From Saccharospirillaceae bacterium (GTDB taxonomy: Bacteria; Pseudomonadota; Gammaproteobacteria; Pseudomonadales; Natronospirillaceae): a stretch of 41,068 bases of DNA. This document shows positions 26,736 to 34,364 of this stretch, piece by piece (the first letter of the stretch is position 1; the number at the start of each line of letters is the position of its first letter). Under the pieces are notes generated by a model. It did no database searches, had not been told where the DNA came from, and saw only the letters and a program-made list of their open reading frames with translations. The translations under genes and the position numbers were made by a program. The DNA lies in assembly GCA_007116635.1 (NCBI GenBank), contig SKIB01000088.1:1-41068 (forward strand), in the 5' to 3' direction.

Positions 26736-28447
26736 ACAATCGCTTTCGGCTAGGTGATGCTTTGCTGAAAATGGGCCTGATCAACGAGGTTCAGCTCGAT
26801 GCGGCCTTAAAACAGCAGCAGCACACCGGTCAAAAATTGGGCAGCATTCTGGTGGAGCAGGGCTTGATCGCAGAAAACCAGCTGTCTCAGCAGTTGGCCA
26901 AACACCTGAACATGCCCTTTATCGACCTGCAACAACTGCCTGCCCACCTACGCCTGTCCACCCGACTCAAAGAGGTGCAAGCAAGGGCCATTCATGCCGT
27001 CGCCCTTGAAGAAGAAAACGGCCGCTTAACCATTGCCTTCAGCGACCCAACCGACCTACCCCTACAGGACAAGCTGCCTCTGCTGCTCAAGCAGCCCTTG
27101 CAGTATGCCGTCAGCTCCAAACAACAGGTACTCAAGGCTTTGGATCAGCTCTATGCCGCTAACAATAGGCTGCAACAGCTGGCGGGGGAGCTGAATCAGC
27201 AATTACCCGACAGCCGTTACGATCTTGAAGACATGACGCAAACGGCCACAGCCGAAGACGCTCCCGTGATGCAACTGCTGCAAAGCATCCTGGTTCAGGC
27301 CATCCGTTTGCAAGCCTCTGATTTGCACCTTGAACCAGATGAGCATTTGCTGCGCATTCGCCTGCGAGTAGACGGCCTGCTGCAAGAACAGGTCTTTGAA
27401 CAAAAGCGCATCGCCAACGCTCTGATCGTGCGTATTAAATTGCTGGCCGGCATGAACATCAGTGAAAAGCGACTGCCTCAGGATGGACGCGCCAGTTTGA
27501 GGGTCAACCAGCATCAACTCGACCTGCGCATTGCCACCCTGCCCACCATTCATGGCGAGTCCTTGGTGATCCGTATTCTCGATCAAAGCCTTGAGCGCCA
27601 AACCCTTGCCGACCTAGGTTTAAGCGCGGCACAGCAAGGCTTGATTAAAGAATTGCTGCACCAGCCTCAAGGTCTGCTCTTAGTGACTGGGCCAACGGGC
27701 AGTGGTAAAACCACCAGCCTCTATGCCTGCCTTGGCATCCTCAATGAGTCCAAACGCAAGATCATTTCCATTGAAGACCCCATAGAGTATCGAGTCAGTC
27801 GGGTCAATCAGGTGCAAACCAATCCGCAGCTGGGTCTGGATTTCCCGCAGATTCTTCGTTCCGCTTTGCGCCAAGATCCGGATGTGGTAATGATTGGCGA
27901 GATGCGCGATCAAACCACTGCCGCCATTGGCTTAAGTGCTGCGCTCACAGGCCATCTGGTGCTCTCCAGCCTGCACACCAATAATGCCATCAGCACCGTG
28001 CTGCGTCTGGCAGACATGGGCATTGAAGGCTGGCTGGCGGCCGGTGCCTTAAAAGCCATCCTCGCCCAGCGCCTGGTGCGCAAACTTTGCCCTCACTGCA
28101 AGCAAGGCTATTCGATAAACAGCCATGAGTTAGGTATTCAGCTGCCCATTGCCTTGGCTGAACAAACCAGCATTCGCCTGCATCGCGCTCATGGCTGCCC
28201 TGCTTGCCAGCACACTGGCTATCAAGGTCGGCAAGGGGTTCATGAGCTTTTGGTACTCAATGCACAGATGCTGGACGCCGTGCGCCAACAGGATTATCAG
28301 CGCTTGGAACAGCTCTGTCTTGCTGATCCTAATTTTCAAGACCTAGCGCAGGCAGGGCTGCAGTTATTGTTGGACGGCACCATTGACCTGATGGAGATGA
28401 AGCGCTTGTTGGCCTTTAACCCTGAAACCAAGATAAGCCATGCCTAG
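26732..28447 (+). CDS. mshE: MSHA pilus assembly ATPase MshE
   Basis: Hexameric secretion ATPase powering pilus extension. Residues 6-62 form the MshEN domain with paired repeats RLGDALLKMGLI and KLGSILVEQGLI, the c-di-GMP-binding signature. The GspE core follows: Walker A GPTGSGKTT near 320, the Asp-box region, Walker B IGEMRD near 386 (usually GEIRD), and the His-box LSSLHTNNA. Two Cys pairs, CPHC near 454 and CPAC near 489, make the zinc-binding C-terminal element. The 571 residues are typical. It overlaps the genes on both sides. Confidence 0.93.
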   Translation: MNNRFRLGDALLKMGLINEVQLDAALKQQQHTGQKLGSILVEQGLIAENQLSQQLAKHLNMPFIDLQQLPAHLRLSTRLKEVQARAIHAVALEEENGRLTIAFSDPTDLPLQDKLPLLLKQPLQYAVSSKQQVLKALDQLYAANNRLQQLAGELNQQLPDSRYDLEDMTQTATAEDAPVMQLLQSILVQAIRLQASDLHLEPDEHLLRIRLRVDGLLQEQVFEQKRIANALIVRIKLLAGMNISEKRLPQDGRASLRVNQHQLDLRIATLPTIHGESLVIRILDQSLERQTLADLGLSAAQQGLIKELLHQPQGLLLVTGPTGSGKTTSLYACLGILNESKRKIISIEDPIEYRVSRVNQVQTNPQLGLDFPQILRSALRQDPDVVMIGEMRDQTTAAIGLSAALTGHLVLSSLHTNNAISTVLRLADMGIEGWLAAGALKAILAQRLVRKLCPHCKQGYSINSHELGIQLPIALAEQTSIRLHRAHGCPACQHTGYQGRQGVHELLVLNAQMLDAVRQQDYQRLEQLCLADPNFQDLAQAGLQLLLDGTIDLMEMKRLLAFNPETKISHA

Positions 28448-29654
28448 CTTTAACTACCAAGCCATTAATGCCCAGGGTCAACGACTGAGCAGCCACCTTG
28501 AGGCAGATAACGCCGAACAAGCTAGAGCCCAGTTACAGCAATGGGGGCTCTGCCCACTGTGGATCAAGCCAAGACCAATCGGGCTTAGCTGGTCCTTTGC
28601 GTCACAATCACCAGACATCAAGGCCGCTCTACTCATTGCCTTTGCTCGGCAAATGCAGAGCCTGAGTCAATCGGGCGTCCCCCTAGCACAGGCCATTAAG
28701 GGTCTAGCCCAAGCTCAGCAACAGCCCCATTGGCAGAAAAGGTTGCAAACCTTGCAACAGAGTCTGGAGTCCGGCTTAGAACTCAGCCAAGCCATGGAGC
28801 AGCAAAGCCCCTGCTTCAGTCAGGTGCAGATTCGGCTCATTGAAGTTGGCGAGCACACCGGCAGGCTGGACCTAGCCTTTGCCAGCATGGCCGAACTGCT
28901 GGAGCAGCAAACTCAGGCCAAACGCCAATTTTGGCAAGCAGCGGGCTACCCCCTTATGGTGTTCATCAGCCTACTGCTGGCGATATTGATTCTGACGCAA
29001 TGGGTGATGCCGCAGTTTGCGCAGATGTTTAGCCAGCTGGAGGCAGAACTCCCCAACATCACTCGCGTGCTGCTAGCCAGTTCCGACTGGCTGGCCAGAT
29101 GGGGAAGCCTGCTGCTCTTTGCCTTTGCCGCTCTTATAGTCTGCCATTGGCGAGCCAGACAATGGCCTGGCTATCGTTTGCAAACCGATAAAGTATTACT
29201 GTCCCTGTGGTTGATTGGCCCGTTAAGACGACAGATCCTGCTGTACCGCTTCAGTGGCACCCTTGCCACTCTATTGCAACAGGGCGTGGCCCTTATGCCC
29301 TCCTTGGCACTAAGCAGTCAGGTAGTGTCCAACAGCTACATGAGCCTACAGGTGCAGGAGATTCAAGAGCGCATTACACAGGGTGATTCTCTGGATCAAG
29401 CCTTTGCCCAAAGCAAACTGGTGGACCCCGTGGCACTGGAAATGCTGAGCGTGGCGGAAAAAACAGCCAAGGTTGCGCCCATGCTGCACAGCATTAGCCA
29501 ATACTACCAACAACAGGTTGAGCAAGGTCTAAGCCAACTTAGACAGGCTCTGGAGCCCGGCTTGCTGTTGCTGCTAACCGCTCTGATTGCCGTCATGGCA
29601 TTGGGCATATTTTTACCCTTATTTGACCTATACCCTAATTTATTGAATGGCTAA
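28440..29654 (+). CDS. mshG: MSHA inner-membrane platform protein MshG (GspF/PilC family)
   Basis: Integral platform protein on which the pilus is assembled above the MshE hexamer. It begins MPSFNYQAINAQGQ, the GspF-type start. Two homologous cytoplasmic GspF domains (about 60-180 and 265-385) are separated by helices near 172-195 and 218-238, and the last helix is near 377-397. The 404 residues match the family. It overlaps mshE by 8 bases. A small promoter-like gap of 64 bases separates it from the first pilin. Confidence 0.9.
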   Translation: MPSFNYQAINAQGQRLSSHLEADNAEQARAQLQQWGLCPLWIKPRPIGLSWSFASQSPDIKAALLIAFARQMQSLSQSGVPLAQAIKGLAQAQQQPHWQKRLQTLQQSLESGLELSQAMEQQSPCFSQVQIRLIEVGEHTGRLDLAFASMAELLEQQTQAKRQFWQAAGYPLMVFISLLLAILILTQWVMPQFAQMFSQLEAELPNITRVLLASSDWLARWGSLLLFAFAALIVCHWRARQWPGYRLQTDKVLLSLWLIGPLRRQILLYRFSGTLATLLQQGVALMPSLALSSQVVSNSYMSLQVQEIQERITQGDSLDQAFAQSKLVDPVALEMLSVAEKTAKVAPMLHSISQYYQQQVEQGLSQLRQALEPGLLLLLTALIAVMALGIFLPLFDLYPNLLNG

Positions 29655-29659
29655 CAAAC

Positions 29660-29689
29660 TTGGCAAAAATGCCTAGGCTGAACTAGAGT
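29660..29689 (+). promoter_or_regulatory. Weak candidate promoter before the major pilin gene
   Basis: TTGGCA (29660-29665) and TAGAGT (29684-29689) are 18 bases apart. A small GGCA-AAAA-TGCC hairpin overlaps it. Pilin genes often have their own promoter to raise expression, but the -10 match is weak. Confidence 0.28.
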
Positions 29690-29718
29690 AACTAATAACT
29701 TGCCATAGGATTATCTGC

Positions 29719-30174
29719 ATGCACAAACAAAAGGGCTTTACTCTCATAGAACTCATTATGGTGCTGGTGCTGTTGAGCATTCTTGCCGTAGTGGCCGTAC
29801 CCAGGTACATCGACTTGCAGGCCAGTGCCCAGCAGGCCAGCTTAAATGGCGTTCTGGGCGCGGTTCGCTCTGCAGCTAGCATCGCCCATGCTCAGTATCT
29901 TGTTTCGGGGAGTGCGCCAGACGAAATTTTAATGGGCGGACAGAGCATCGCCCTCATTCATGGTTATCCTGCAGCTAGCCATATTCCGATAGCCGCTAGC
30001 CTTGGCTTGAGCCCGCTGGTGCCAGGTGAGCAACTGCAAATAGATGGCATCAGCATCAGTTTAGATGATACTGGCACCAGCCTATTCCAACTAGGGAACT
30101 GCCACTTTAGCTACCAGCAGGCACTAAGCATTAATTTACCTCCGCTGATCAGTGAACTTAATTGCACTCCCTAG
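29719..30174 (+). CDS. MSHA-type prepilin (MshA/MshB-like)
   Basis: Type IV prepilin of 151 residues. The short leader MHKQKG is followed by F7, with cleavage after G6 and the conserved glutamate at position 5 of the mature form (FTLIELIMVLVLLSILAVVAVPRY). The PRYIDLQ and GVLGAVRSAASIAHA helix is typical of MSHA pilins. C128 and C149 can form the C-terminal disulfide loop. It is the only one of the five pilin-like genes with the classic N-terminus and its own upstream gap, so it is the best candidate for the major subunit. Confidence 0.85.
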   Translation: MHKQKGFTLIELIMVLVLLSILAVVAVPRYIDLQASAQQASLNGVLGAVRSAASIAHAQYLVSGSAPDEILMGGQSIALIHGYPAASHIPIAASLGLSPLVPGEQLQIDGISISLDDTGTSLFQLGNCHFSYQQALSINLPPLISELNCTP

Positions 30175-30220
30175 TTCTCCTGACAGCAGGTCGGTTTTAA
30201 ATGAGGTCGGTAGGTTGCCC

Positions 30221-30691
30221 ATGAAGCCACCGCATCAACAAAGAGGAGCAACCCTAATGGAGCTCAGTCTAACGCTGATGCTGCTGTCGGGCATCCTACT
30301 ACTCAGCCTAAGCAGGCTACCTAGCCTAACAGACTGGCGCCAACAGCAAAGTGTGCGGCAGTTTGTTGATCACTGGTACGCAGCCAGGGCTCAGGCCTTG
30401 CAAAGCGGATGCGATCAATGGCTGCTGATCCATGAGCAGGGCTATCAATGGCTAGACTCTGGCTGCAGTCAACAGTTATGCTCTGAGCTCAAGCAAAGGG
30501 CCTCGGGGTCATGGCCGCAGGCAGACAGCCCACAACAGTTGTTAATTCGTCCTTGGGGACAACTGGCCAGCAGCAACCAACTGGATTGCCAAACTCAAAG
30601 CAGCCAAGACATGCTGGCAGAGCATTGGTTGGCATTGCAACCTTTGGACCTGATGTTTGATGGAGTGCTTGGCCATGTGCAACGGCCCTGA
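30221..30691 (+). CDS. Minor prepilin, GspH/FimT/MshC-like
   Basis: About 156 residues from the ATG at 30221, which gives a short leader MKPPHQQRG before a hydrophobic helix ATLMELSLTLMLLSG. The mature position 5 is Glu as required, but position 1 is Ala rather than Phe. The longer frame from 30152 starts inside the preceding pilin and is not needed. Four cysteines are present. The WR..QSVRQFVDHWYAARAQALQSG segment resembles GspH/FimT minor pilins that prime assembly. It corresponds in position to mshC. Confidence 0.7.
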   Translation: MKPPHQQRGATLMELSLTLMLLSGILLLSLSRLPSLTDWRQQQSVRQFVDHWYAARAQALQSGCDQWLLIHEQGYQWLDSGCSQQLCSELKQRASGSWPQADSPQQLLIRPWGQLASSNQLDCQTQSSQDMLAEHWLALQPLDLMFDGVLGHVQRP

Positions 30692-31172
30692 ACGCGGTTG
30701 GGCCCTGATCGAGCTGATACTGGCGCTTAGTTTGCTGGCATTGCTGTCACTGCTCAGTGTGCGCTTACTGGCACACCAGCAGCTAAATCAAGCTCAGCTT
30801 GCACTTGAGCAACAACAGCTATGGCTGATTGATAATCTGCTTCATGACCTGCAGTCTTTAAACTACCTGGACGACAGCCTAGACGACCCATGGCTCTGCC
30901 AGAGCCAAGAGCGGCCTGCGATCTGGTTGTGTGACTTTCAAGGGTTCGATTCCAAGCACAAAACCGACCTTAGGCCATGGCTTAACCTGCAGTTGGCAGC
31001 CATGCATGAAGTGCGCCTAAGGGTTAAGCTGGACCGATCTGCCAAACTTAGATTCAATGGCCTAGATAATAGCCAATGCCCGATGATCACACGCATTCGC
31101 ATCCTGATCGAACACCCAAAACTGAGTACTCAAGAATTTGTTCACTGGCGTTTGGCTAAGGAGTCTTGCTGA
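30675..31172 (+). CDS. Minor prepilin, MshD-like
   Basis: About 165 residues from ATG 30675, preceded by GGAG nine bases upstream; ATG 30660 is an alternative. The leader ends NGPERG and the mature helix starts WALIELILALSLLALLSLLSVRLL, with Glu at position 5 and an unusual Trp at position 1. It overlaps the previous gene by 17 bases. Position and size fit mshD, with GspI/PilV-like minor pilin features. The C-terminal part is not recognisable. Confidence 0.65.
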   Translation: MCNGPERGWALIELILALSLLALLSLLSVRLLAHQQLNQAQLALEQQQLWLIDNLLHDLQSLNYLDDSLDDPWLCQSQERPAIWLCDFQGFDSKHKTDLRPWLNLQLAAMHEVRLRVKLDRSAKLRFNGLDNSQCPMITRIRILIEHPKLSTQEFVHWRLAKESC

Positions 31173-31660
31173 TGACGCCAACAGGGCCGCAAAGGCAACA
31201 ACAGGGTTTCACCCTGTTAGAAATGGTGCTTAGCCTAAGTCTGTTTGCCCTGCTGGGCCTGTTTGCTGGCAAGATGCTACTGATGCCGATACTGAACCTG
31301 CAGAGCCAGCACCAGCAACATTGGCAACAGCAGGTGCAACAGCTTGGCCCTTGGCTCAACAGCCAATGGCAGAGAAAAACAAGTCAAGACCTAGTTTGGG
31401 ATCAAGACCGTATTCAGTGGCAGGGCCCTTTGGGAGTTACAGAGCTATTTTGCAGCCCTCAAACACTAATGGTCAGCAGCCAACCTAGCTCGGCGCTTGA
31501 ACCTATGCAACAGACTTTAATTAGCTCGCTTGAAAATTGCCAACTGAGCCTATCCTCAGTTGCCAATGGGCTAATGATAGAACTAACTCTGACTTGGCCT
31601 TCTGAACATGGTTTGCCCAGCCCCATGATTTGGCGTAGGTTCATTACTCATGCGCCCTGA
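31172..31660 (+). CDS. Minor prepilin, MshO-like (GspJ/PilW type)
   Basis: 162 residues from ATG 31172, which overlaps the previous stop by one base (TGATG) and has AAGGAG eight bases upstream. The leader MTPTGPQRQQQG precedes FTLLEMVLSLSLFALLGLFAGKM, with canonical Phe at +1 and Glu at +5. Position fits mshO. The remainder is Gln-rich and beta-prone without specific motifs, with two cysteines. Confidence 0.7.
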   Translation: MTPTGPQRQQQGFTLLEMVLSLSLFALLGLFAGKMLLMPILNLQSQHQQHWQQQVQQLGPWLNSQWQRKTSQDLVWDQDRIQWQGPLGVTELFCSPQTLMVSSQPSSALEPMQQTLISSLENCQLSLSSVANGLMIELTLTWPSEHGLPSPMIWRRFITHAP

Positions 31661-32045
31661 ACTCAGAACACAGCACCAACAGAAAGGTAGCGGTCTGCTA
31701 GTGCTGGTCTTTATTCTGCTCGTCAGCAGCATAGCCTTGCTGATGCTAAGCCAAGGATTACAACAGGACAGCAGGGCTCTGGTGCAGCAAAGGCAGTATA
31801 TTGAGCTTTTTTGGGCGCAGCAAACGGCCATCGAAATGACCCAACTCTTGAAAGACAGCTGCCCAAGGCCAACCCAAACAGCCTTACCCAACCAAGAGCT
31901 AACTAGCCCACAGATAAGCTGGCAAATAGAGCAAATCAGGGCCAGATTGAATTGCCCAGCTTCCAGCGACAGTCAAATAAAGATAGAACTTGAGCACCAG
32001 ACTGCAGACCTAGTGCCAAAAGTTATTTGGCTGAATAACAAATAA
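31650..32045 (+). CDS. mshP: MshP-like pilin-related protein (PilX/GspK type)
   Basis: 131 residues, overlapping the upstream gene by 11 bases. The N-terminus QQKGSGLLVLVFILLVSSIALLML is hydrophobic after a QKG turn and lacks Glu at position 5, as in MshP, PilX and GspK tip proteins. ALVQQRQYIELFWAQQTAIEM is the continuing helix. It is the last gene of the operon; the large mshQ that often follows is absent. No intrinsic terminator is evident in the 120 bases to the convergent PilZ gene. Confidence 0.65.
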   Translation: MRPELRTQHQQKGSGLLVLVFILLVSSIALLMLSQGLQQDSRALVQQRQYIELFWAQQTAIEMTQLLKDSCPRPTQTALPNQELTSPQISWQIEQIRARLNCPASSDSQIKIELEHQTADLVPKVIWLNNK

Positions 32046-32165
32046 TCATAGCAAACAGCTGGATTAGCAACACAGGCTGACACCAAGGGATGCTTTAACT
32101 ATCGACAGAGCTATTAATACGACATTCCCGCAATGACTTTGATTCTAGAATTTGGGCTCCTATAG

Positions 32166-32546
32166 TTAGGGCTCCGGATTTTGACTGGCCAGCATGGCGT
32201 AGAGATCACGTTCCAGCAACTGCTCATCTCCTAGATTCAGCTCCACCAAGCGACGAAGATGACTAATGCTTTCCATGTCGATGTTCAAACATTTCAGTCC
32301 GATTCGGCCAGGCTCCAAGTGCACTACCTCAACCGACATTTCAACTTCAAACAAAGACTCACCCAAGGAGAAATGCAGTTCAGCTAGCTGCTGAGTTTGA
32401 ACCCCTTGCTGTTGATCCACCTCTAACAGCGCTCCCTGGAGCGACAGATCGTGAATCACACCCAAGATCTGCTTCCCCTCAATTTGCAGACGAGCTGGAG
32501 TGAAATATGCAATACGGTGAAAGCGCCGTTGTTCTGAATGAGCCAT
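32166..32546 (-). CDS. PilZ domain protein, probable c-di-GMP receptor
   Basis: A single PilZ domain of 126 residues. The two ligand motifs are both intact: RxxxR at R7-R11 (RRFHR) and DxSxxG at D33-G38 (DLSLQG). No membrane or output domain is seen, so it would act by binding a partner. It is convergent with the msh operon, whose motor MshE is itself a predicted c-di-GMP binder. AGGAGGG lies just before the ATG. A hairpin and a candidate sigma-54 promoter lie upstream. Confidence 0.88.
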   Translation of the reverse strand: MAHSEQRRFHRIAYFTPARLQIEGKQILGVIHDLSLQGALLEVDQQQGVQTQQLAELHFSLGESLFEVEMSVEVVHLEPGRIGLKCLNIDMESISHLRRLVELNLGDEQLLERDLYAMLASQNPEP

Positions 32547-32564
32547 AAAGCCCTCCTCTTACCA

Positions 32565-32587
32565 TCTAGACTTTTTAACAGTCTAGA
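32565..32587 (-). promoter_or_regulatory. Leader hairpin upstream of the PilZ gene
   Basis: TCTAGACT (32565-32572) and AGTCTAGA (32580-32587) form a perfect 8-bp inverted repeat with a 7-base spacer, about 8 bases before the AGGAGGG ribosome site. No T-run follows, so it looks like a translational or operator element rather than a terminator. A perfect palindrome GGCAGTACTGCC (32596-32607) lies immediately upstream, at the predicted transcription start. Confidence 0.5.
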
Positions 32588-32608
32588 CCAGCCAGGGCAG
32601 TACTGCCG

Positions 32609-32625
32609 TGCAAATTGCCTACCAA
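32609..32625 (-). promoter_or_regulatory. Candidate sigma-54 promoter of the PilZ gene
   Basis: On the minus strand, TTGGTAGGCAATTTGCA has TTGG and TTGCA with the GG-N10-GC spacing of sigma-54 promoters; the inner -24 bases match only partly. The predicted start near 32598 leaves a leader of about 50 bases holding the palindrome and hairpin. Confidence 0.4.
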
Positions 32626-32640
32626 TAGCACTGTCTGCTC

Positions 32641-32940
32641 TCAAGGTCGTTGCCAAAGTAAAAACCGACCGCTGCTTGCGTCCACTACTTCACGCAACAA
32701 CCGATCGTAGTCAAAGCTTGGCAGACGAAGAAAATGCTGGCGCAGCTCTGTCTCACCAATACAACCAAAAGGAATCAAGCCTTGGCTCAGCTCGGCTTGT
32801 AATAACCAATACCAGTGCTGCTGATGATTCACTGCCCATAATTGCAACAAATCTTGCCAATAAAACTTACTCACCAGGCTACTGCTGTAGTAATACAAGC
32901 AATGATCTGCTCGCAGCAGAACCTTACTTATCTGGCTCAT
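32641..32940 (-). CDS. Hypothetical protein coupled to ntrC
   Basis: 99 residues with no family I recognise. The ATG overlaps the ntrC stop by 4 bases (ATGA) and has AAAGGA a few bases upstream, which supports a real, coupled gene. It is rich in Leu, Tyr, Trp and His, with no clear transmembrane segment or signal peptide. It probably forms a compact alpha/beta domain. As part of the ntrB-ntrC transcript it would be made under the same nitrogen control. Its role is unknown. Confidence 0.65.
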   Translation of the reverse strand: MSQISKVLLRADHCLYYYSSSLVSKFYWQDLLQLWAVNHQQHWYWLLQAELSQGLIPFGCIGETELRQHFLRLPSFDYDRLLREVVDASSGRFLLWQRP

Positions 32941-34364
32941 GAATCGTCCTTTGGCAATTCCGTACTCAACAAGCCCTGCTGCTTGAGTTCTTTGAGCTTT
33001 CGGGTGATGGTATTCCTCCCCCAGCCCAACAAGTCAGCAGCCTCACCCTTACGACCAGCACTATGAGCCAAAGCCACTTGTAACAGCACCGCTTCAAACT
33101 CAGGTACCGCTTGCTTGAGCACTGCTGCTTCACCCAGCGACAACTTATGATTCGCCCAACTAGCCAATAAGTGTTGCCACTGCAGCTCAACCTCAGTCCG
33201 CTGCTGAGATCTATTTTTCACTTCGGGCGGCAAGTCTTCAAGCAGAACCTCCTGACCACTGGCCATCACGGTTAGCCAACGACAGACATTGGTTAACTGT
33301 CGAACATTACCCGGCCAATCAAAGGCACATAACTGCTCAAGGGCATTAGCACTCAGGTGCTTAATGGGCTCATTTAGCTCCTGAGCAGCCTTGTGTAGGT
33401 AGTAATCCAATAATCTTGGAATATCTTGAACTCGCTCTCGCAATGGCGGCAACTGAATACGAATGACATTCAAACGATGAAACAGGTCTTCACGAAAACT
33501 ACCGTTTGAAACGCGCTGCTGCAGATTCTGGTGCGTCGCAGCAATGATACGTACGTCAACCTTTATAGGTGAAACACCACCCACGCGATAAAACACTCCG
33601 TCCGACAGCACTCGAAGTAAGCGTGTTTGAGTTTCTGCTGGCATATCACCAATTTCATCCAGAAAAAGTGTTCCGCCATTAGCCTGCTCAAAACGACCCA
33701 ACCTTTGGCCTGTGGCACCGGTAAAAGAGCCCTTTTCATGACCAAAAAGCTCTGACTCCATCAAATCACGTGGGATAGCAGCCATATTAAGAGCAATAAA
33801 GGCTTTGTTGGCGCGCGGACTGTGATCGTGCAAGGCACGAGCTACTAATTCTTTACCCGTACCAGACTCGCCGTTAATCAAAACCGTAATCTGTGATTGC
33901 GATAGCCGGCCAATGGCACGAAATACCTCTTGCATGGCGGGAGCCTCACCAATCAAGGAACTTTGTGGCAAAGGCTCATGTGTAACAACCTCTTTAACCC
34001 GCACATGCTCTAATGCTCTTGAAATCAAAGCTAGGACTTCATCAATATCAAAGGGCTTGGGTAGGTACTCAAAAGCCCCGCCCTGATAAGAGGCAACAGC
34101 ACTGTCCAAATCAGAATGAGCCGTCATAACGATGACGGGTAAATCACCATAGCGCTTATGTACTGCCTTCATTAATTCCAGACCATCCATACCGTCCATG
34201 CGTACGTCGGTGACTAATAAATCCGGCTTATCCTTTGCTAAAGCGGCCAAGGCCTGCTCTGCATCGGCAAAGCTGCGCACCTGCCAACCCTTGCGCTGCA
34301 AGGCCTTATCCAATACCCAGCGAATGCTTTGATCGTCGTCCACGACCCAGATCGATTGCGTCAT
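32937..34364 (-). CDS. ntrC: Nitrogen regulation response regulator NtrC
   Basis: Sigma-54 activator of nitrogen-limited genes. The receiver domain has D9-D11 and the phospho-acceptor D53 (VTDVRMDGMDG). The AAA+ domain has Walker A GESGTGKE and the sigma-54 contact loop at residues 212-217. That loop reads GSFTGA instead of the usual GAFTGA. Walker B LFLDEIGDMP and the arginine-finger region follow. The C-terminal Fis-type helix-turn-helix is GEAADLLGWGRNTITRKLKEL. The 475 residues match NtrC. The start overlaps the ntrB stop by one base. Confidence 0.97.
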   Translation of the reverse strand: MTQSIWVVDDDQSIRWVLDKALQRKGWQVRSFADAEQALAALAKDKPDLLVTDVRMDGMDGLELMKAVHKRYGDLPVIVMTAHSDLDSAVASYQGGAFEYLPKPFDIDEVLALISRALEHVRVKEVVTHEPLPQSSLIGEAPAMQEVFRAIGRLSQSQITVLINGESGTGKELVARALHDHSPRANKAFIALNMAAIPRDLMESELFGHEKGSFTGATGQRLGRFEQANGGTLFLDEIGDMPAETQTRLLRVLSDGVFYRVGGVSPIKVDVRIIAATHQNLQQRVSNGSFREDLFHRLNVIRIQLPPLRERVQDIPRLLDYYLHKAAQELNEPIKHLSANALEQLCAFDWPGNVRQLTNVCRWLTVMASGQEVLLEDLPPEVKNRSQQRTEVELQWQHLLASWANHKLSLGEAAVLKQAVPEFEAVLLQVALAHSAGRKGEAADLLGWGRNTITRKLKELKQQGLLSTELPKDDS

